Below are positions 27,758-36,626 of a stretch of DNA of 64,000 nucleotides, one piece after another (positions within the stretch are counted from its first letter, which is position 1; each line of letters starts with the position of its first letter). Under the pieces are notes generated by a model that did not search any database, was not told where the DNA came from, and worked only from the letters and a program-made list of their open reading frames with translations. Both the position numbers and the translations under genes were made by a program. This DNA comes from Chryseobacterium daecheongense (GTDB lineage Bacteria; Bacteroidota; Bacteroidia; Flavobacteriales; Weeksellaceae). The stretch lies in the NCBI GenBank assembly GCA_027920525.1, contig CP115858.1, positions 62,001-126,000 on the forward strand, written 5' to 3'.

Positions 27758-29020
27758 ATGAAAAGAATTTTATTTACTCTTATTCTATCATCATTCCTTC
27801 TGCAGGCTCAGCAATATAACTGGACCGCATTCTCTTATCCTCCCGGAAATGGGGGAGGGCGGTATGATGATGTGTTCTTTCTCAATGAAAATTTAGGATG
27901 GGCGGCCCGGGGCGGCAACGGAGCTGTTTTTAAGACAACAAATGGTGGTACCAGCTGGACACAGCAAATTGTGAGCACGACACCCAATGAATACTATAGG
28001 AATATTGAATTTTTAAATGAAAATGTAGGTTTTCTAGGGACATTGAATAACAATTTTTATAAGACAACGGACGGCGGAGCTACATGGCAAAGAGTTAATA
28101 ATATTTCGCCATACCCGCAAGGGATCTGTGGTCTGGATTGTGTGGGCACATCTACTGTGTACGGTTGCGGAGCATGGTTTTATCCTGCTTATATTATCAA
28201 ATCAACAGATAGCGGTACTACATGGCAGTATATGGATATGTCCGCGTATGCTACCGCCCTGGTAGAAATTACTTTTATCAATGAGAACGTTGGTTTCGCA
28301 TCCGGAAGTGATGATGACGGTGCGGTTATTCTTAAGACGACTGATGGAGGAGCAAGCTGGACAAAAATATATAACAGTAATATTCCTTTTGAGTACGTCT
28401 GGAAAATGCAGCTTCTGGATAATAATAAAATATTCTGCTCTATTGAAGCAGAATCTCCTAACACAGGAAGGTTATTGAAATCTTTAAATGGCGGACTTAC
28501 CTGGGAAACAAAGGATTTTCCGGATACTTTTGTTCAGGCTGTGGGCTTTACTTCACCAGACCATGGGTGGATGGGTGGTCATAATACAGGATTTTATGAA
28601 ACCTTTAATGGTGGTGAAACCTGGACGGACACAGGAGTAGGCGGTACTTTGAACAGGATATTTTTTGTTAACAGTAATGTGGCATATGCTGCTGGTACCG
28701 GTATTTATAAAATGACTGTCGGTAATCTTGCAACGCAGGAAACTACCAGAGAGAATCAGGAAAGGAAACTTCAGATCGATGTAGCTCCCAACCCTGTTAA
28801 AGACAAGCTGAATCTCAGTATTCATTTTTTACATTCCGATCATATCATTATCGGGCTGTATGACACATCAGGAAAGTTCATTACAGAAATTCTGAAAGAT
28901 GATATCAGTGGGAAAGGGCTGAAAAAATATTCTTTGGATTTTCATTATCCTAAAGGGAATTATCTGCTTAGTGCACATTCCAACCTCGGTAGACAAGCTA
29001 TAAAAATTATCAAAGAATAG
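27758..29020 (+). CDS. Secreted YCF48/BNR-repeat protein with T9SS sorting domain
   Basis: 420 residues from the ATG at 27758 (MKRILFTLILSSFLLQAQ, a signal peptide); an upstream in-frame ATG adds only a non-signal MFLKLIP. The body has at least five Asp-box-like repeats of the form KTTNGGTSWT, KTTDGGATWQ, KSTDSGTTWQ, KTTDGGASWT and KSLNGGLTWE, i.e. a beta-propeller. From about residue 330 a T9SS type A domain follows (IDVAPNPVKDKLNLSIHF ... GNYLLSAHSNLGRQAIKII). It should be exported by the T9SS to the surface or medium. No enzymatic residues are visible; adhesion or polymer binding is a guess. Confidence 0.83.
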   Translation: MKRILFTLILSSFLLQAQQYNWTAFSYPPGNGGGRYDDVFFLNENLGWAARGGNGAVFKTTNGGTSWTQQIVSTTPNEYYRNIEFLNENVGFLGTLNNNFYKTTDGGATWQRVNNISPYPQGICGLDCVGTSTVYGCGAWFYPAYIIKSTDSGTTWQYMDMSAYATALVEITFINENVGFASGSDDDGAVILKTTDGGASWTKIYNSNIPFEYVWKMQLLDNNKIFCSIEAESPNTGRLLKSLNGGLTWETKDFPDTFVQAVGFTSPDHGWMGGHNTGFYETFNGGETWTDTGVGGTLNRIFFVNSNVAYAAGTGIYKMTVGNLATQETTRENQERKLQIDVAPNPVKDKLNLSIHFLHSDHIIIGLYDTSGKFITEILKDDISGKGLKKYSLDFHYPKGNYLLSAHSNLGRQAIKIIKE

Positions 29021-29027
29021 AGTTGAT

Positions 29028-29065
29028 AAAAAAAGGCGCAGGATTTACCTGCGCCTTCTTATTTC
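29028..29065. terminator. Intrinsic terminator between the T9SS protein gene and acs
   Basis: A 10-bp GC-rich stem (AAGGCGCAGG / CCTGCGCCTT, 29033-29042 with 29048-29057) with a five-base loop. The seven-A run on its left makes it strongest for leftward transcription (end of the acs transcript); the right side is only T-rich. Confidence 0.82.
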
Positions 29066-29081
29066 TTATTAATGATAAAGA

Positions 29082-30992
29082 TTAGTCTATTCTTTCATTT
29101 TTAATTTCGTCCACAATTTCCGGATTTAATAACGTAGAAATATCTCCGAAGTTGCTGAAATCTCCTTCGGCAATTTTTCTAAGGATCCTACGCATAATTT
29201 TTCCTGAACGTGTTTTTGGCAATCCTGAAACGAATTGTATTTTATCAAGTTTAGCGATCGGTCCGATCTGATCGGCAATAAGCTGGTTGATCTCTTTTTT
29301 AAGGTTTTCCCTTTGTCTGCTTTCTCCGGTTTCTTTTAAAACAACATACCCGTACAAAGCATTTCCTTTGATATCATGAGGATATCCCACAATTGCAGAT
29401 TCGGCAACGGCAGGATGCTGGTTGATGCTGTCCTCAATAGGAGCCGTACCTAAATTATGTCCGGAAACAATGATTACATCATCTACCCGGCCTGTAATTC
29501 TGTAATATCCAACTTCATCTCTTAAAGCACCGTCTCCAGTGAAATATTTTCCGGGAAAAGCGGTAAAATAAGTTTCTTTGTATCTCTGGTGGTCACCCCA
29601 GATGGTTCTTGCAATTCCAGGCCATGGAAAACGGATACAAAGATTTCCCGTTACCTGGTTTCCTGTGATTTCATTCCGTTTATCATCCATCAGCACCGGT
29701 TGAACGCCAGGTAAGGGAAGCGTTGCATAGGTAGGTTTGGTAGGCGTTATAAAAGGTAGGGGAGAGATCATAATTCCTCCTGTCTCGGTCTGCCACCAGG
29801 TATCCACAATAGGACACTTCTTTTTACCCACATGGTCATTGAACCAATGCCATGCCTCATCATTAATGGGTTCTCCTACCGACCCGATCACCTTTAACGA
29901 ACTAAGGTCATGTTTATCTACCCATTCGGCACTTTCCTTGGCCAGGGAGCGAATAGCGGTTGGTGCTGTGTAAAACTGGGTGATTTTATGCTTCTCAATA
30001 ACCTCCCAGAATCTATCCGGTTCAGGATATGTAGGAACACCTTCAAAAATAACTGTAGTGGCTCCGTTTAGCAAAGGCCCGTAAAGGATGTACGAATGTC
30101 CCGTGATCCAGCCGATATCTGCAGTACACCAATAGATATCATTTTCCTGGTAATTGAAAATATTTTTAAAAGTATACGCGGTATAGACCATATATCCTGC
30201 ACAGGTATGGAGCATTCCTTTTGGTTTTCCGGTAGAACCTGAAGTATAAAGAATGAAAAGGGGATCTTCGGCATCCATGATTACCGTAACAAAATCAGGA
30301 GAAGCTTTTTCATACAATTCAGACATCCAGTGATCTCTGCCTTCCTTCATTTTGATCTCATTGTTTGTTCTTTTAACGACCAGGACATTCTCAACCGTAG
30401 TTGTTTTTTCAAGAGCTTCATCAACGATACTTTTAAGGTCTAGCACTTTATTTCCTCTGTAGCTGCCATCGGAGGTAATTACTAATTTCGCTTCACAGTC
30501 ATTGATCCTTGAAGCTACTGCATTGGCTGAAAATCCTGCAAAGATTACTGAATGTACCGCTCCTAATTTTGCACAGGCGAGCATTGTGATTGCCAGTTCA
30601 GGGATCATAGGAAGGTAAATGCATACACGATCACCTTTTTCAATGCCCATATCCCTTAGGACGTTAGCCGTTTTGTTAACTCTTACGTACAATTCACTAT
30701 AAGAAATATGCTCAGCTTTTTCTTTAGGATCGTTGGGTTCCCAGATAATAGCCGTCTTATCTCCTCTTTCATTCAGGTGCCTGTCGATGCAGTTTTTGGT
30801 AATATTTAATTTTGCGTTCTTAAACCAGGTGATTTTTGCCTCGTTCATATCATACTTAACTACCTTACTCCATCTCTGATACCACACAAAATTTTGATCG
30901 GCTATTTTATCCCAGAATTTTTTAGGATTTTTAATAGATTTTTTATACTCCTCAAAATAATGTGGTAAATCTTCTATTAAGTAATTTCTCAT
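29082..30992 (-). CDS. acs: Acetyl-CoA synthetase (AMP-forming)
   Basis: 636 residues, close to the usual 640-650. It activates acetate to acetyl-CoA with ATP via acetyl-AMP. ANL-family motifs are all there: FILYTSGSTGKPKGMLHT (phosphate loop), WWQTETGGIMISPLP, YFTGDGALRDEVGYYRITGRVDD (quoted as TGDGALRDEVGYYRITGR) and the C-terminal PKTRSGKIMRR with its catalytic, acetylation-prone lysine. It is the last gene of the acetate/propionate locus, 48 bases after the prpE-like gene, with a strong terminator beyond it. Confidence 0.95.
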   Translation of the reverse strand: MRNYLIEDLPHYFEEYKKSIKNPKKFWDKIADQNFVWYQRWSKVVKYDMNEAKITWFKNAKLNITKNCIDRHLNERGDKTAIIWEPNDPKEKAEHISYSELYVRVNKTANVLRDMGIEKGDRVCIYLPMIPELAITMLACAKLGAVHSVIFAGFSANAVASRINDCEAKLVITSDGSYRGNKVLDLKSIVDEALEKTTTVENVLVVKRTNNEIKMKEGRDHWMSELYEKASPDFVTVIMDAEDPLFILYTSGSTGKPKGMLHTCAGYMVYTAYTFKNIFNYQENDIYWCTADIGWITGHSYILYGPLLNGATTVIFEGVPTYPEPDRFWEVIEKHKITQFYTAPTAIRSLAKESAEWVDKHDLSSLKVIGSVGEPINDEAWHWFNDHVGKKKCPIVDTWWQTETGGIMISPLPFITPTKPTYATLPLPGVQPVLMDDKRNEITGNQVTGNLCIRFPWPGIARTIWGDHQRYKETYFTAFPGKYFTGDGALRDEVGYYRITGRVDDVIIVSGHNLGTAPIEDSINQHPAVAESAIVGYPHDIKGNALYGYVVLKETGESRQRENLKKEINQLIADQIGPIAKLDKIQFVSGLPKTRSGKIMRRILRKIAEGDFSNFGDISTLLNPEIVDEIKNERID

Positions 30993-31040
30993 ATCCCTTT
31001 TGTTTTTGAAATTTGAATTTTATTGATATTAAATGTATGT

Positions 31041-32939
31041 CTAATTTGTGAATTTTGCCCTGTAATTAACGATTTTTTCTTGTATTTCCTCAATGATCTG
31101 ATCGTCGTCTATCGTTGAGGGAACCTGAAATTCTTTTCCATCCAGAAGCGTCCGGATAAGTTTTCGCAGGATTTTTCCTGAGCGTGTTTTGGGTAATCGT
31201 TTTACAACCATGGCATTCTTTAAAAATGCGACTGCTCCTATTTTCTCCCGTACCATTCGTACAATGTCTTTTTCAAGATCTTCCTCTGAAATCGTGGAAC
31301 CGTTTTTTAATACTACAGTGGCAAAAGGAACTTGTCCTTTCAGCTCATTATCGATTCCTACTACGGCACATTCCGCCACTTCCGGATGGGAAGCGACAAT
31401 TTCCTCCATTTCCGAAGTGGAGAGCCTGTGTCCTGCAACGTTGATAACGTCATCCACTCTTCCGGTGATGAAAAAATACCCGTCCTCATCCTGTATGGCT
31501 CCGTCTCCGGAGAAGTAATATCCTTTATATTGTGATAAGTAGCTGTTCTGAAAACGTTCTTCATCTTTCCATATTCCGGAAAGTGCACCTGGAGGCAGGG
31601 GGAGTTTGATCACCAGATAGCCTTCCTGATGAGGATCGAGTTCAAAACCATTTTCATCGAATATTTTAATGTCGTACCCCGGAATAGGCTTTCCTGCTGC
31701 GGCTCTTTTAATGGTATAATGATGATCAAAAGTCATCAGTCCCAGCATTGGCCACCCCGATTCCGTCTGCCACCAGTGATCAATGGCGGGTACTCCAATG
31801 TGTTTACTGAACCAATCCAGGGTAGCCACATCACACCGTTCGCCTGCCAAAAATTGCTTTTTAAAATGCGATAGATCGTACTTTTTGACGAGCTCCCCGT
31901 CCGGATCTTCTTTTTTTATGGCCCTGATGGCTGTAGGAGCGGTAAACATGGCTGAAACCTTATATTCTGAAATGATGCGCCAGAAAGTTCCGGCATCCGG
32001 AGTCATAATTGGTTTGCCCTCAAAAATGATGGTCGTGTTTCTGTTTATTAAAGGTCCATAGACGGAAAAACTATGTCCCACCGCCCATCCGAAATCGGAA
32101 GCAGCCCAGTAGGTTTCTCCAGGCTCAATCCCATAAATATATTTCATTGAGAACTTCAGGGCTGTTGCGTAGCCTCCCGTATCTCTTGTTATTCCTTTGG
32201 GTTTTCCTGTTGTTCCTGAAGTATAAAGAAGATAGAGTGGGTGGGTAGACTCCACCGGAACAGGAGAAACCGGGGAAGACTTCTGAGTGAGTTCTTCATA
32301 ATCGATCAGACCATCAAACATTTCATCTTTATTATCGACCAGCTTACGGTTATAAACAATGATGTGATCCACTTTGTCCTGAGCCAGCTCAATTGCTTTT
32401 TCTACCAATGGCAGATAAGGAATTCTTTTGGCAATTTCTATTCCTGCAGTAGCGGTAATCAAAGCTTTAGGCTTGCAATCATCAATTCTTACCACAAGTT
32501 CATGCGGGGCAAATCCTCCGAAAACAACATTGTGAATTACTCCAATCCGGGCACAGGCCAGCATTGCAAAAAGGGTTTGTGGGATCATCGGCATATAAAT
32601 TACAGCGGTATCTCCTTTTTTTAATCCTAAAGAAGCAAGTCCGCCGGCAAATTTTGAAACCTCTTCCTGCAGTTGCCTGAATGTGTATGTTTTTTTCTGG
32701 TCTGTAACAGGAGAGTCATAAATGATAGCGATCTGATCTCCAAAACCATCTTCAATATGTTGATCTATACACAGATAAGACATATTAAGCTGCCCATCCG
32801 GATACCATTCCGGATAGCGGTCTGTATCTCGCGAAAGAATTTGTTGAGGAAATGTATACCAGCTTATTTCCCGGGCTTGTTCCTTCCAGAAATTTTCTTT
32901 GTCTTCGATACTTCTTTTAAATAAATCTTCTGCATTCAT
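31041..32939 (-). CDS. prpE: Propionate-CoA ligase-like acyl-CoA synthetase
   Basis: 632 residues. Same ANL fold as Acs: LYLLYTSGTTGKPKGITRDT, DHWWQTESGWPML, SGDGAIQDEDGYFFITGR and LPKTRSGKILRK with the catalytic Lys. The EERFQNSYLSQYKGYYFSGD region and overall similarity favour the PrpE branch (propionyl-CoA formation) over a second acetate enzyme, but substrate cannot be settled by eye. It lies between the response regulator gene (78 bases upstream) and acs (48 bases downstream), so the cell gets two short-chain fatty acid-activating enzymes from one locus. No methylcitrate-cycle genes are in the window. Confidence 0.85.
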   Translation of the reverse strand: MNAEDLFKRSIEDKENFWKEQAREISWYTFPQQILSRDTDRYPEWYPDGQLNMSYLCIDQHIEDGFGDQIAIIYDSPVTDQKKTYTFRQLQEEVSKFAGGLASLGLKKGDTAVIYMPMIPQTLFAMLACARIGVIHNVVFGGFAPHELVVRIDDCKPKALITATAGIEIAKRIPYLPLVEKAIELAQDKVDHIIVYNRKLVDNKDEMFDGLIDYEELTQKSSPVSPVPVESTHPLYLLYTSGTTGKPKGITRDTGGYATALKFSMKYIYGIEPGETYWAASDFGWAVGHSFSVYGPLINRNTTIIFEGKPIMTPDAGTFWRIISEYKVSAMFTAPTAIRAIKKEDPDGELVKKYDLSHFKKQFLAGERCDVATLDWFSKHIGVPAIDHWWQTESGWPMLGLMTFDHHYTIKRAAAGKPIPGYDIKIFDENGFELDPHQEGYLVIKLPLPPGALSGIWKDEERFQNSYLSQYKGYYFSGDGAIQDEDGYFFITGRVDDVINVAGHRLSTSEMEEIVASHPEVAECAVVGIDNELKGQVPFATVVLKNGSTISEEDLEKDIVRMVREKIGAVAFLKNAMVVKRLPKTRSGKILRKLIRTLLDGKEFQVPSTIDDDQIIEEIQEKIVNYRAKFTN

Positions 32940-33017
32940 ATTAATAATAGTATTTCGTGTTTTTTTTGTTTTGTGATAGTCCGCAGTCTTGTATCTGGCT
33001 TCTCCAAGCTTTTATTC

Positions 33018-33383
33018 TCAGTTATCAAATAATTCCTCAATCTGCTGTATCAGCTTCTTGATAGAGTAGGGTTTCGTAACATAGGCATCAGCTCCCATTT
33101 CGAGGCCTTTTTCAATGTCTTTTGGATTGTTTTTGGCGCTCAGGAAAATAACTTTTGTATGTTTCAGCTGTTCCTGTTCTTTAATGGCTTCCAGGGTGCT
33201 GTATCCGTCAAGATTCGGCATCATAATATCCAGAAGGATAACATCGGGAACCATAGTTTTAAGAAAATCCAATACCTCAGTACCGTCTCTGGCGATAAAT
33301 ACGTCATAGCCGTTTTTTTTGAAACTATATTCCAAGGACATCAATATTTTATGTTCATCATCTGCAATGATTATTTTTTTCAT
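33018..33383 (-). CDS. Receiver-only response regulator
   Basis: 121 residues, a lone CheY-like receiver domain. The acidic pair D8-D9, phospho-acceptor D52 (ILLDIMMPNLDGY), S82 and K104 (VTKPY) are all in place, so it should be phosphorylated. There is no DNA-binding or enzymatic output domain. It starts 9 bases after the symporter-kinase gene, its evident partner. In the Proteobacterial CrbS/CrbR acetate-switch system the regulator carries an HTH; here the output must be another protein. Same-strand order suggests one transcript with the kinase and the acyl-CoA ligases. Confidence 0.92.
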   Translation of the reverse strand: MKKIIIADDEHKILMSLEYSFKKNGYDVFIARDGTEVLDFLKTMVPDVILLDIMMPNLDGYSTLEAIKEQEQLKHTKVIFLSAKNNPKDIEKGLEMGADAYVTKPYSIKKLIQQIEELFDN

Positions 33384-33392
33384 AATGTGTTT

Positions 33393-36092
33393 TTAGTACT
33401 GTTCGACTTCATCTTTTTTATATATATTTTCCGGAAGGCTTATGGTAAATATTACTCCTGAGCTTTTGTTTTCAGCGTAGATTATACCTCCGTGGGCCTC
33501 AATAATCTGCTTTGAGATGGCAAGCCCAAGCCCGCTTCCTGTTGGTTTTAAAATATTCTGATTTTTAGACTGATAAAATTTATTAAAAATCATTTCCAGA
33601 TCATCTTCAGGAATAGGTTTACCCGTATTGAAGATAGTGATATTTAAGGCATTTTCATTTTTTAAAAAACGGGTTTGTATCTCTCCCTGCTCATCTGCAA
33701 ATTTCAAAGCATTTCCAAGGATATTCTGAAACAATTGGATCATTCTTGCTTCATCGTATTCAAATACGCTTTCTGTGAGAAGATTGGTTTCACTAACCTG
33801 GATATCTTTCTGCTGGATCAGGTGGAGGATAGGATTTAATGCCTTCCTGTAGGTTTCTGTGATGTCGTTTTTCTTTATCGTAAGGGCAATTTCTCCATGT
33901 TCCAGCTTATCAAGATAAAGAATGTCATTGATGATCTCACTTAAACGATCGGATTCCGTAATAATATTGTTTAAAAATTCTCTTTTGATGTCCGAAGGGA
34001 TATCATCGTCATCGGCTAGAATCTCTCCCGCAGAACGGATGGCCGTTATAGGAGTTCTCAGTTCATGTGCGACGGAATCCAGGAAATCGTCCTTTTGACG
34101 GTCTTTAATTATTAAACTTTCATTAGCTACGGTAAGTTCTTCAGAAAGTTGTTTAAGTTCTTTGGATTTTTCAGTCAGTTTTTTGTTGAGTGTAATATTC
34201 TCTTTTGATTCTTCGAGGATGTTCAGAACTTCCTTTAAAGAAATTTTATCTTCTTTCGTTACACCTTCGATGAGAATCTTGGCAGAAGCGGTTCCTATTC
34301 TTCCTGCCAGAAGGTTTTCAGAGAATTTTATAAACCTCGAATCTGCTGTTTCGGTTTGAGAATCGATGTTGTATTTTAAATTAAATATCCGCAGTGCCTG
34401 TTCTGTTTTCTTTTTTCCTAAAAATCGTTCCAGGATGTTTTTTATATCCGAAACATAAGCCGTACCCCGCCAGATAAAGGCGTTTTCATGGTTTTGAATA
34501 TATTTATCAACATCCACATACAGCTCGGCAAAGTTTCGTTCCCTGTAATTTCCTTTTACGCTGACTGAAATTGTAGTAAATAGCCCGGTGTTTACTAAGA
34601 TTGACCAAAAGAAAATTTCCGGGATCTTACTTAAGTAAGGAATCCTGAAAAAATCAAAAACAGTATACATATCTCTCAATACTCCTTTGAATTCCTGATT
34701 GTAAGAAAAATAATACTGTGGGATAATCAGACCGAAATAACAAATGGCCAGCCCGGCAAGAAGCCCTATTACTGCACCTTTATAGGTTCCTCTTCTCCAG
34801 AATAAAGCTCCGAAAAAGGCAGGTGCCAGTTGGGCAATAACAACAAAAGAGATCAGGCCCACTGAATCCAGGGATGTTTTAAGGATAAAATACTTGTAAA
34901 AGGCAAAAGCCATTATGATGAGGGCAAAAATACTTATCTTCCTGATATTCGTTATGCTTCTTGTGTTTTGAATTTCATTTTCAGATTTAAATTTTCCCAG
35001 TAAACCGTAAGGAATGATGAGGTTATTGGAAAGCATGATGGATAATGTGATCGCAGATATAATGATCATTGAAATACAAGAACTCAGTCCTCCAAGGAAA
35101 ACAAATACTGTGATTAAAGTGTTGTCAAAATATTGAGGGATCAGGATCGAATAGAATTCAGGATTTACATTCTGTCCGTTAAATAAAAGCCTGCCTCCCC
35201 AGGCAATTGGAAAAATGAAAATGGTAAAAATTAAAAGATAGAGAGGGAAAAACCAAATGGCGGTTTTGATGTGTTTTTCCTGCCTGTTTTCTACGATGGC
35301 TGTATGAAACTGTCTTGGAAGGATACAAATAGCTGTTGCAGAGATCATACATAAGATCATCCAGTTCAAAGCACCTTCAATACCATTGAATGTATTCTTT
35401 TGTTTGAAATCTTCGAATTTGCTTGCCTTTTCATAAATGTCTGAAAATCCGTCAAAGGCAAAATAAATCACAAATAATCCAAGGATGATAATGAAAAACA
35501 GCTTTAGAAAACTTTCCAGGGCAATAGCGGATATGATTCCAAGGCGCTTTTCTGAAGCATCCACATATCTTGTTCCGTAGTAGGAGGAAAATAAAGCAAT
35601 CAAAACCACTACGAAGGTTGCATTATCGGTTAAAATATTTTGAGATACTGGAGTTTTCGTAACCAAATGGAAGGTTTCTGATATGGCTTTAATCTGTAAA
35701 CCTATATAAGGGACGATTGCTAAAAGGCAAACGATGGTAATAACGGCACTAAAGCTTCTGCTGTTTCCGTAGCGCAGCGAAATAAAATCGGCGAGACTGC
35801 TTATTTTATTGATTCGTGAAATTCTTACGATTCTTGTGTTGATAAATATCCATGCAGGAATAATGACAATAGGTCCTACGTAGATGGGAAGATAGTTGAG
35901 CCCGCTAGTGGCAGCAACGCCAATACTCCCGTAATAAGTCCAGGCTGTACAGTATACTGCTAAGGATAACGCATAGATGTAAGGATTGTTGATCCATAAC
36001 TTGCTTTTTTTCTTTTCTGCCAGGTGGGCGACCACAAATAGAAGGGCCAGGTAAAGCAGGACAACAACAAATAAAGCAAAACTACTCATCAT
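33393..36092 (-). CDS. Sodium:solute symporter-STAC-histidine kinase sensor (CbrA/CrbS-like)
   Basis: 899 residues. Residues 1 to about 520 form an SLC5/PutP-like symporter of some 13 helices (WINNPYIYALSLAVYCTAWTYYGS, read in part as YCTAWTYYGSIGVAATSG). A linker carries the STAC signature SENLLAGRIGTASAKILIE near residue 590. A coiled coil leads to the kinase: H box DSVAHELRTPITAI with phospho-His 676, N box QNILGNALKF, and G box PTGSGLGLAISKQIIEAHGG. This is the CbrA/CrbS architecture, known to control short-chain acid or amino acid use. It overlaps the upstream small membrane protein gene by 11 bases and is followed by its receiver. Acetate or propionate as the sensed solute is inferred from the neighbours. 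Confidence 0.93.
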   Translation of the reverse strand: MMSSFALFVVVLLYLALLFVVAHLAEKKKSKLWINNPYIYALSLAVYCTAWTYYGSIGVAATSGLNYLPIYVGPIVIIPAWIFINTRIVRISRINKISSLADFISLRYGNSRSFSAVITIVCLLAIVPYIGLQIKAISETFHLVTKTPVSQNILTDNATFVVVLIALFSSYYGTRYVDASEKRLGIISAIALESFLKLFFIIILGLFVIYFAFDGFSDIYEKASKFEDFKQKNTFNGIEGALNWMILCMISATAICILPRQFHTAIVENRQEKHIKTAIWFFPLYLLIFTIFIFPIAWGGRLLFNGQNVNPEFYSILIPQYFDNTLITVFVFLGGLSSCISMIIISAITLSIMLSNNLIIPYGLLGKFKSENEIQNTRSITNIRKISIFALIIMAFAFYKYFILKTSLDSVGLISFVVIAQLAPAFFGALFWRRGTYKGAVIGLLAGLAICYFGLIIPQYYFSYNQEFKGVLRDMYTVFDFFRIPYLSKIPEIFFWSILVNTGLFTTISVSVKGNYRERNFAELYVDVDKYIQNHENAFIWRGTAYVSDIKNILERFLGKKKTEQALRIFNLKYNIDSQTETADSRFIKFSENLLAGRIGTASAKILIEGVTKEDKISLKEVLNILEESKENITLNKKLTEKSKELKQLSEELTVANESLIIKDRQKDDFLDSVAHELRTPITAIRSAGEILADDDDIPSDIKREFLNNIITESDRLSEIINDILYLDKLEHGEIALTIKKNDITETYRKALNPILHLIQQKDIQVSETNLLTESVFEYDEARMIQLFQNILGNALKFADEQGEIQTRFLKNENALNITIFNTGKPIPEDDLEMIFNKFYQSKNQNILKPTGSGLGLAISKQIIEAHGGIIYAENKSSGVIFTISLPENIYKKDEVEQY

Positions 36093-36276
36093 ATTTTTTC
36101 ACGATTATAAACGATATGATGATCGAAATCATCCAGACGGCGAAGATGTAGATCAAAATCACGGGATAGCCAAAAGTATCTTTTTCACTGTTGAATAACA
36201 ATGAAATAGGAATGCTGAAGAGAATGACTAATCCAATGCTTAGTATGATCAGTTTTTGTTCGTGTCTTTTTTTCAT
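36082..36276 (-). CDS. Small two-helix membrane protein linked to the sensor kinase
   Basis: 64 residues from the ATG at 36276 (MKKRHEQKLIILSIGLVILF); a longer frame starting at 36342 would run through an intergenic inverted repeat and is rejected. Two hydrophobic helices (about 9-26 and 37-58) are separated by a short polar loop (NSEKDTFGYP), and the end is KKYDE. This is the size and plan of the small subunits that accompany some sodium:solute symporters (DUF485/DUF4212-like), but I cannot confirm the family. Its 3' end overlaps the start of the symporter-kinase gene by 11 bases, so translation is probably coupled and the two proteins may work together. Confidence 0.7.
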   Translation of the reverse strand: MKKRHEQKLIILSIGLVILFSIPISLLFNSEKDTFGYPVILIYIFAVWMISIIISFIIVKKYDE

Positions 36277-36277
36277 A

Positions 36278-36354
36278 CATGATGATGGATAAAAGACAAT
36301 TGATGAACAGATCCTTTGTACAGATTGTTCACCAATTATCATTCATCATTAATA
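36278..36354. repeat. Imperfect inverted array in the gap between two small membrane protein genes
   Basis: The left arm contains AATTGATGAACA (36298-36309) and the right arm TGTTCACCAATT (36326-36337), complementary at 11 of 12 positions. Further out, ATGATGGAT-like and ATTCATCAT-like units continue the symmetry. The units recur about every 7 bases (GATGATG, GATAAAA, GACAATT, GATGAAC). It fills almost the whole gap. Confidence 0.55.
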
Positions 36355-36355
36355 A

Positions 36356-36583
36356 TTATATTTTGTCGTCAGAATATTCTCCGGTTAAGGCGTAATATCC
36401 AAAGACTGCCAGTCCTCCGGAAATAATTGGCATCAAAACAAAAAGGATGATGATGCCAAAAACAAGGTCTTCCTGCTTTCCTGAAGTGATTTTTGGAATA
36501 CCCAAAACGGTGATCCCGAAATATCCTACAACCAAAGCAATTAAAATCCAGAGGATACCTAATATTTTTTTTAGTCCGTTCAT
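36356..36583 (-). CDS. Small two-helix membrane protein
   Basis: 75 residues. Two membrane helices (about 7-27 and 42-64; LGILWILIALVVGYFGITVL and FGIIILFVLMPIISGGLAVF) with a short Lys/Gly loop, and an acidic C-terminus (GEYSDDKI). Small proteins of this kind accompany MFS transporter genes in Bacteroidota; I do not assign a family name. It starts 43 bases after the MFS gene and lies 79 bases before the kinase-linked small protein, so it belongs to the same locus. Function unknown. Confidence 0.65.
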   Translation of the reverse strand: MNGLKKILGILWILIALVVGYFGITVLGIPKITSGKQEDLVFGIIILFVLMPIISGGLAVFGYYALTGEYSDDKI

Positions 36584-36626
36584 TTTAGTAGTTTTAAAAT
36601 TAATAAAAATTTGACTGATTCAGTGG

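Noticed and set aside
27613..27819. A 68-codon open frame upstream of the T9SS/BNR protein
   Set aside because: It overlaps the true signal peptide region in another frame, has no recognisable domain and has the composition of AT-rich intergenic DNA.
36277..36342. Longer start for the small membrane protein before the kinase gene
   Set aside because: It would translate through the intergenic inverted array; MKKRHEQK is followed at once by the first helix.
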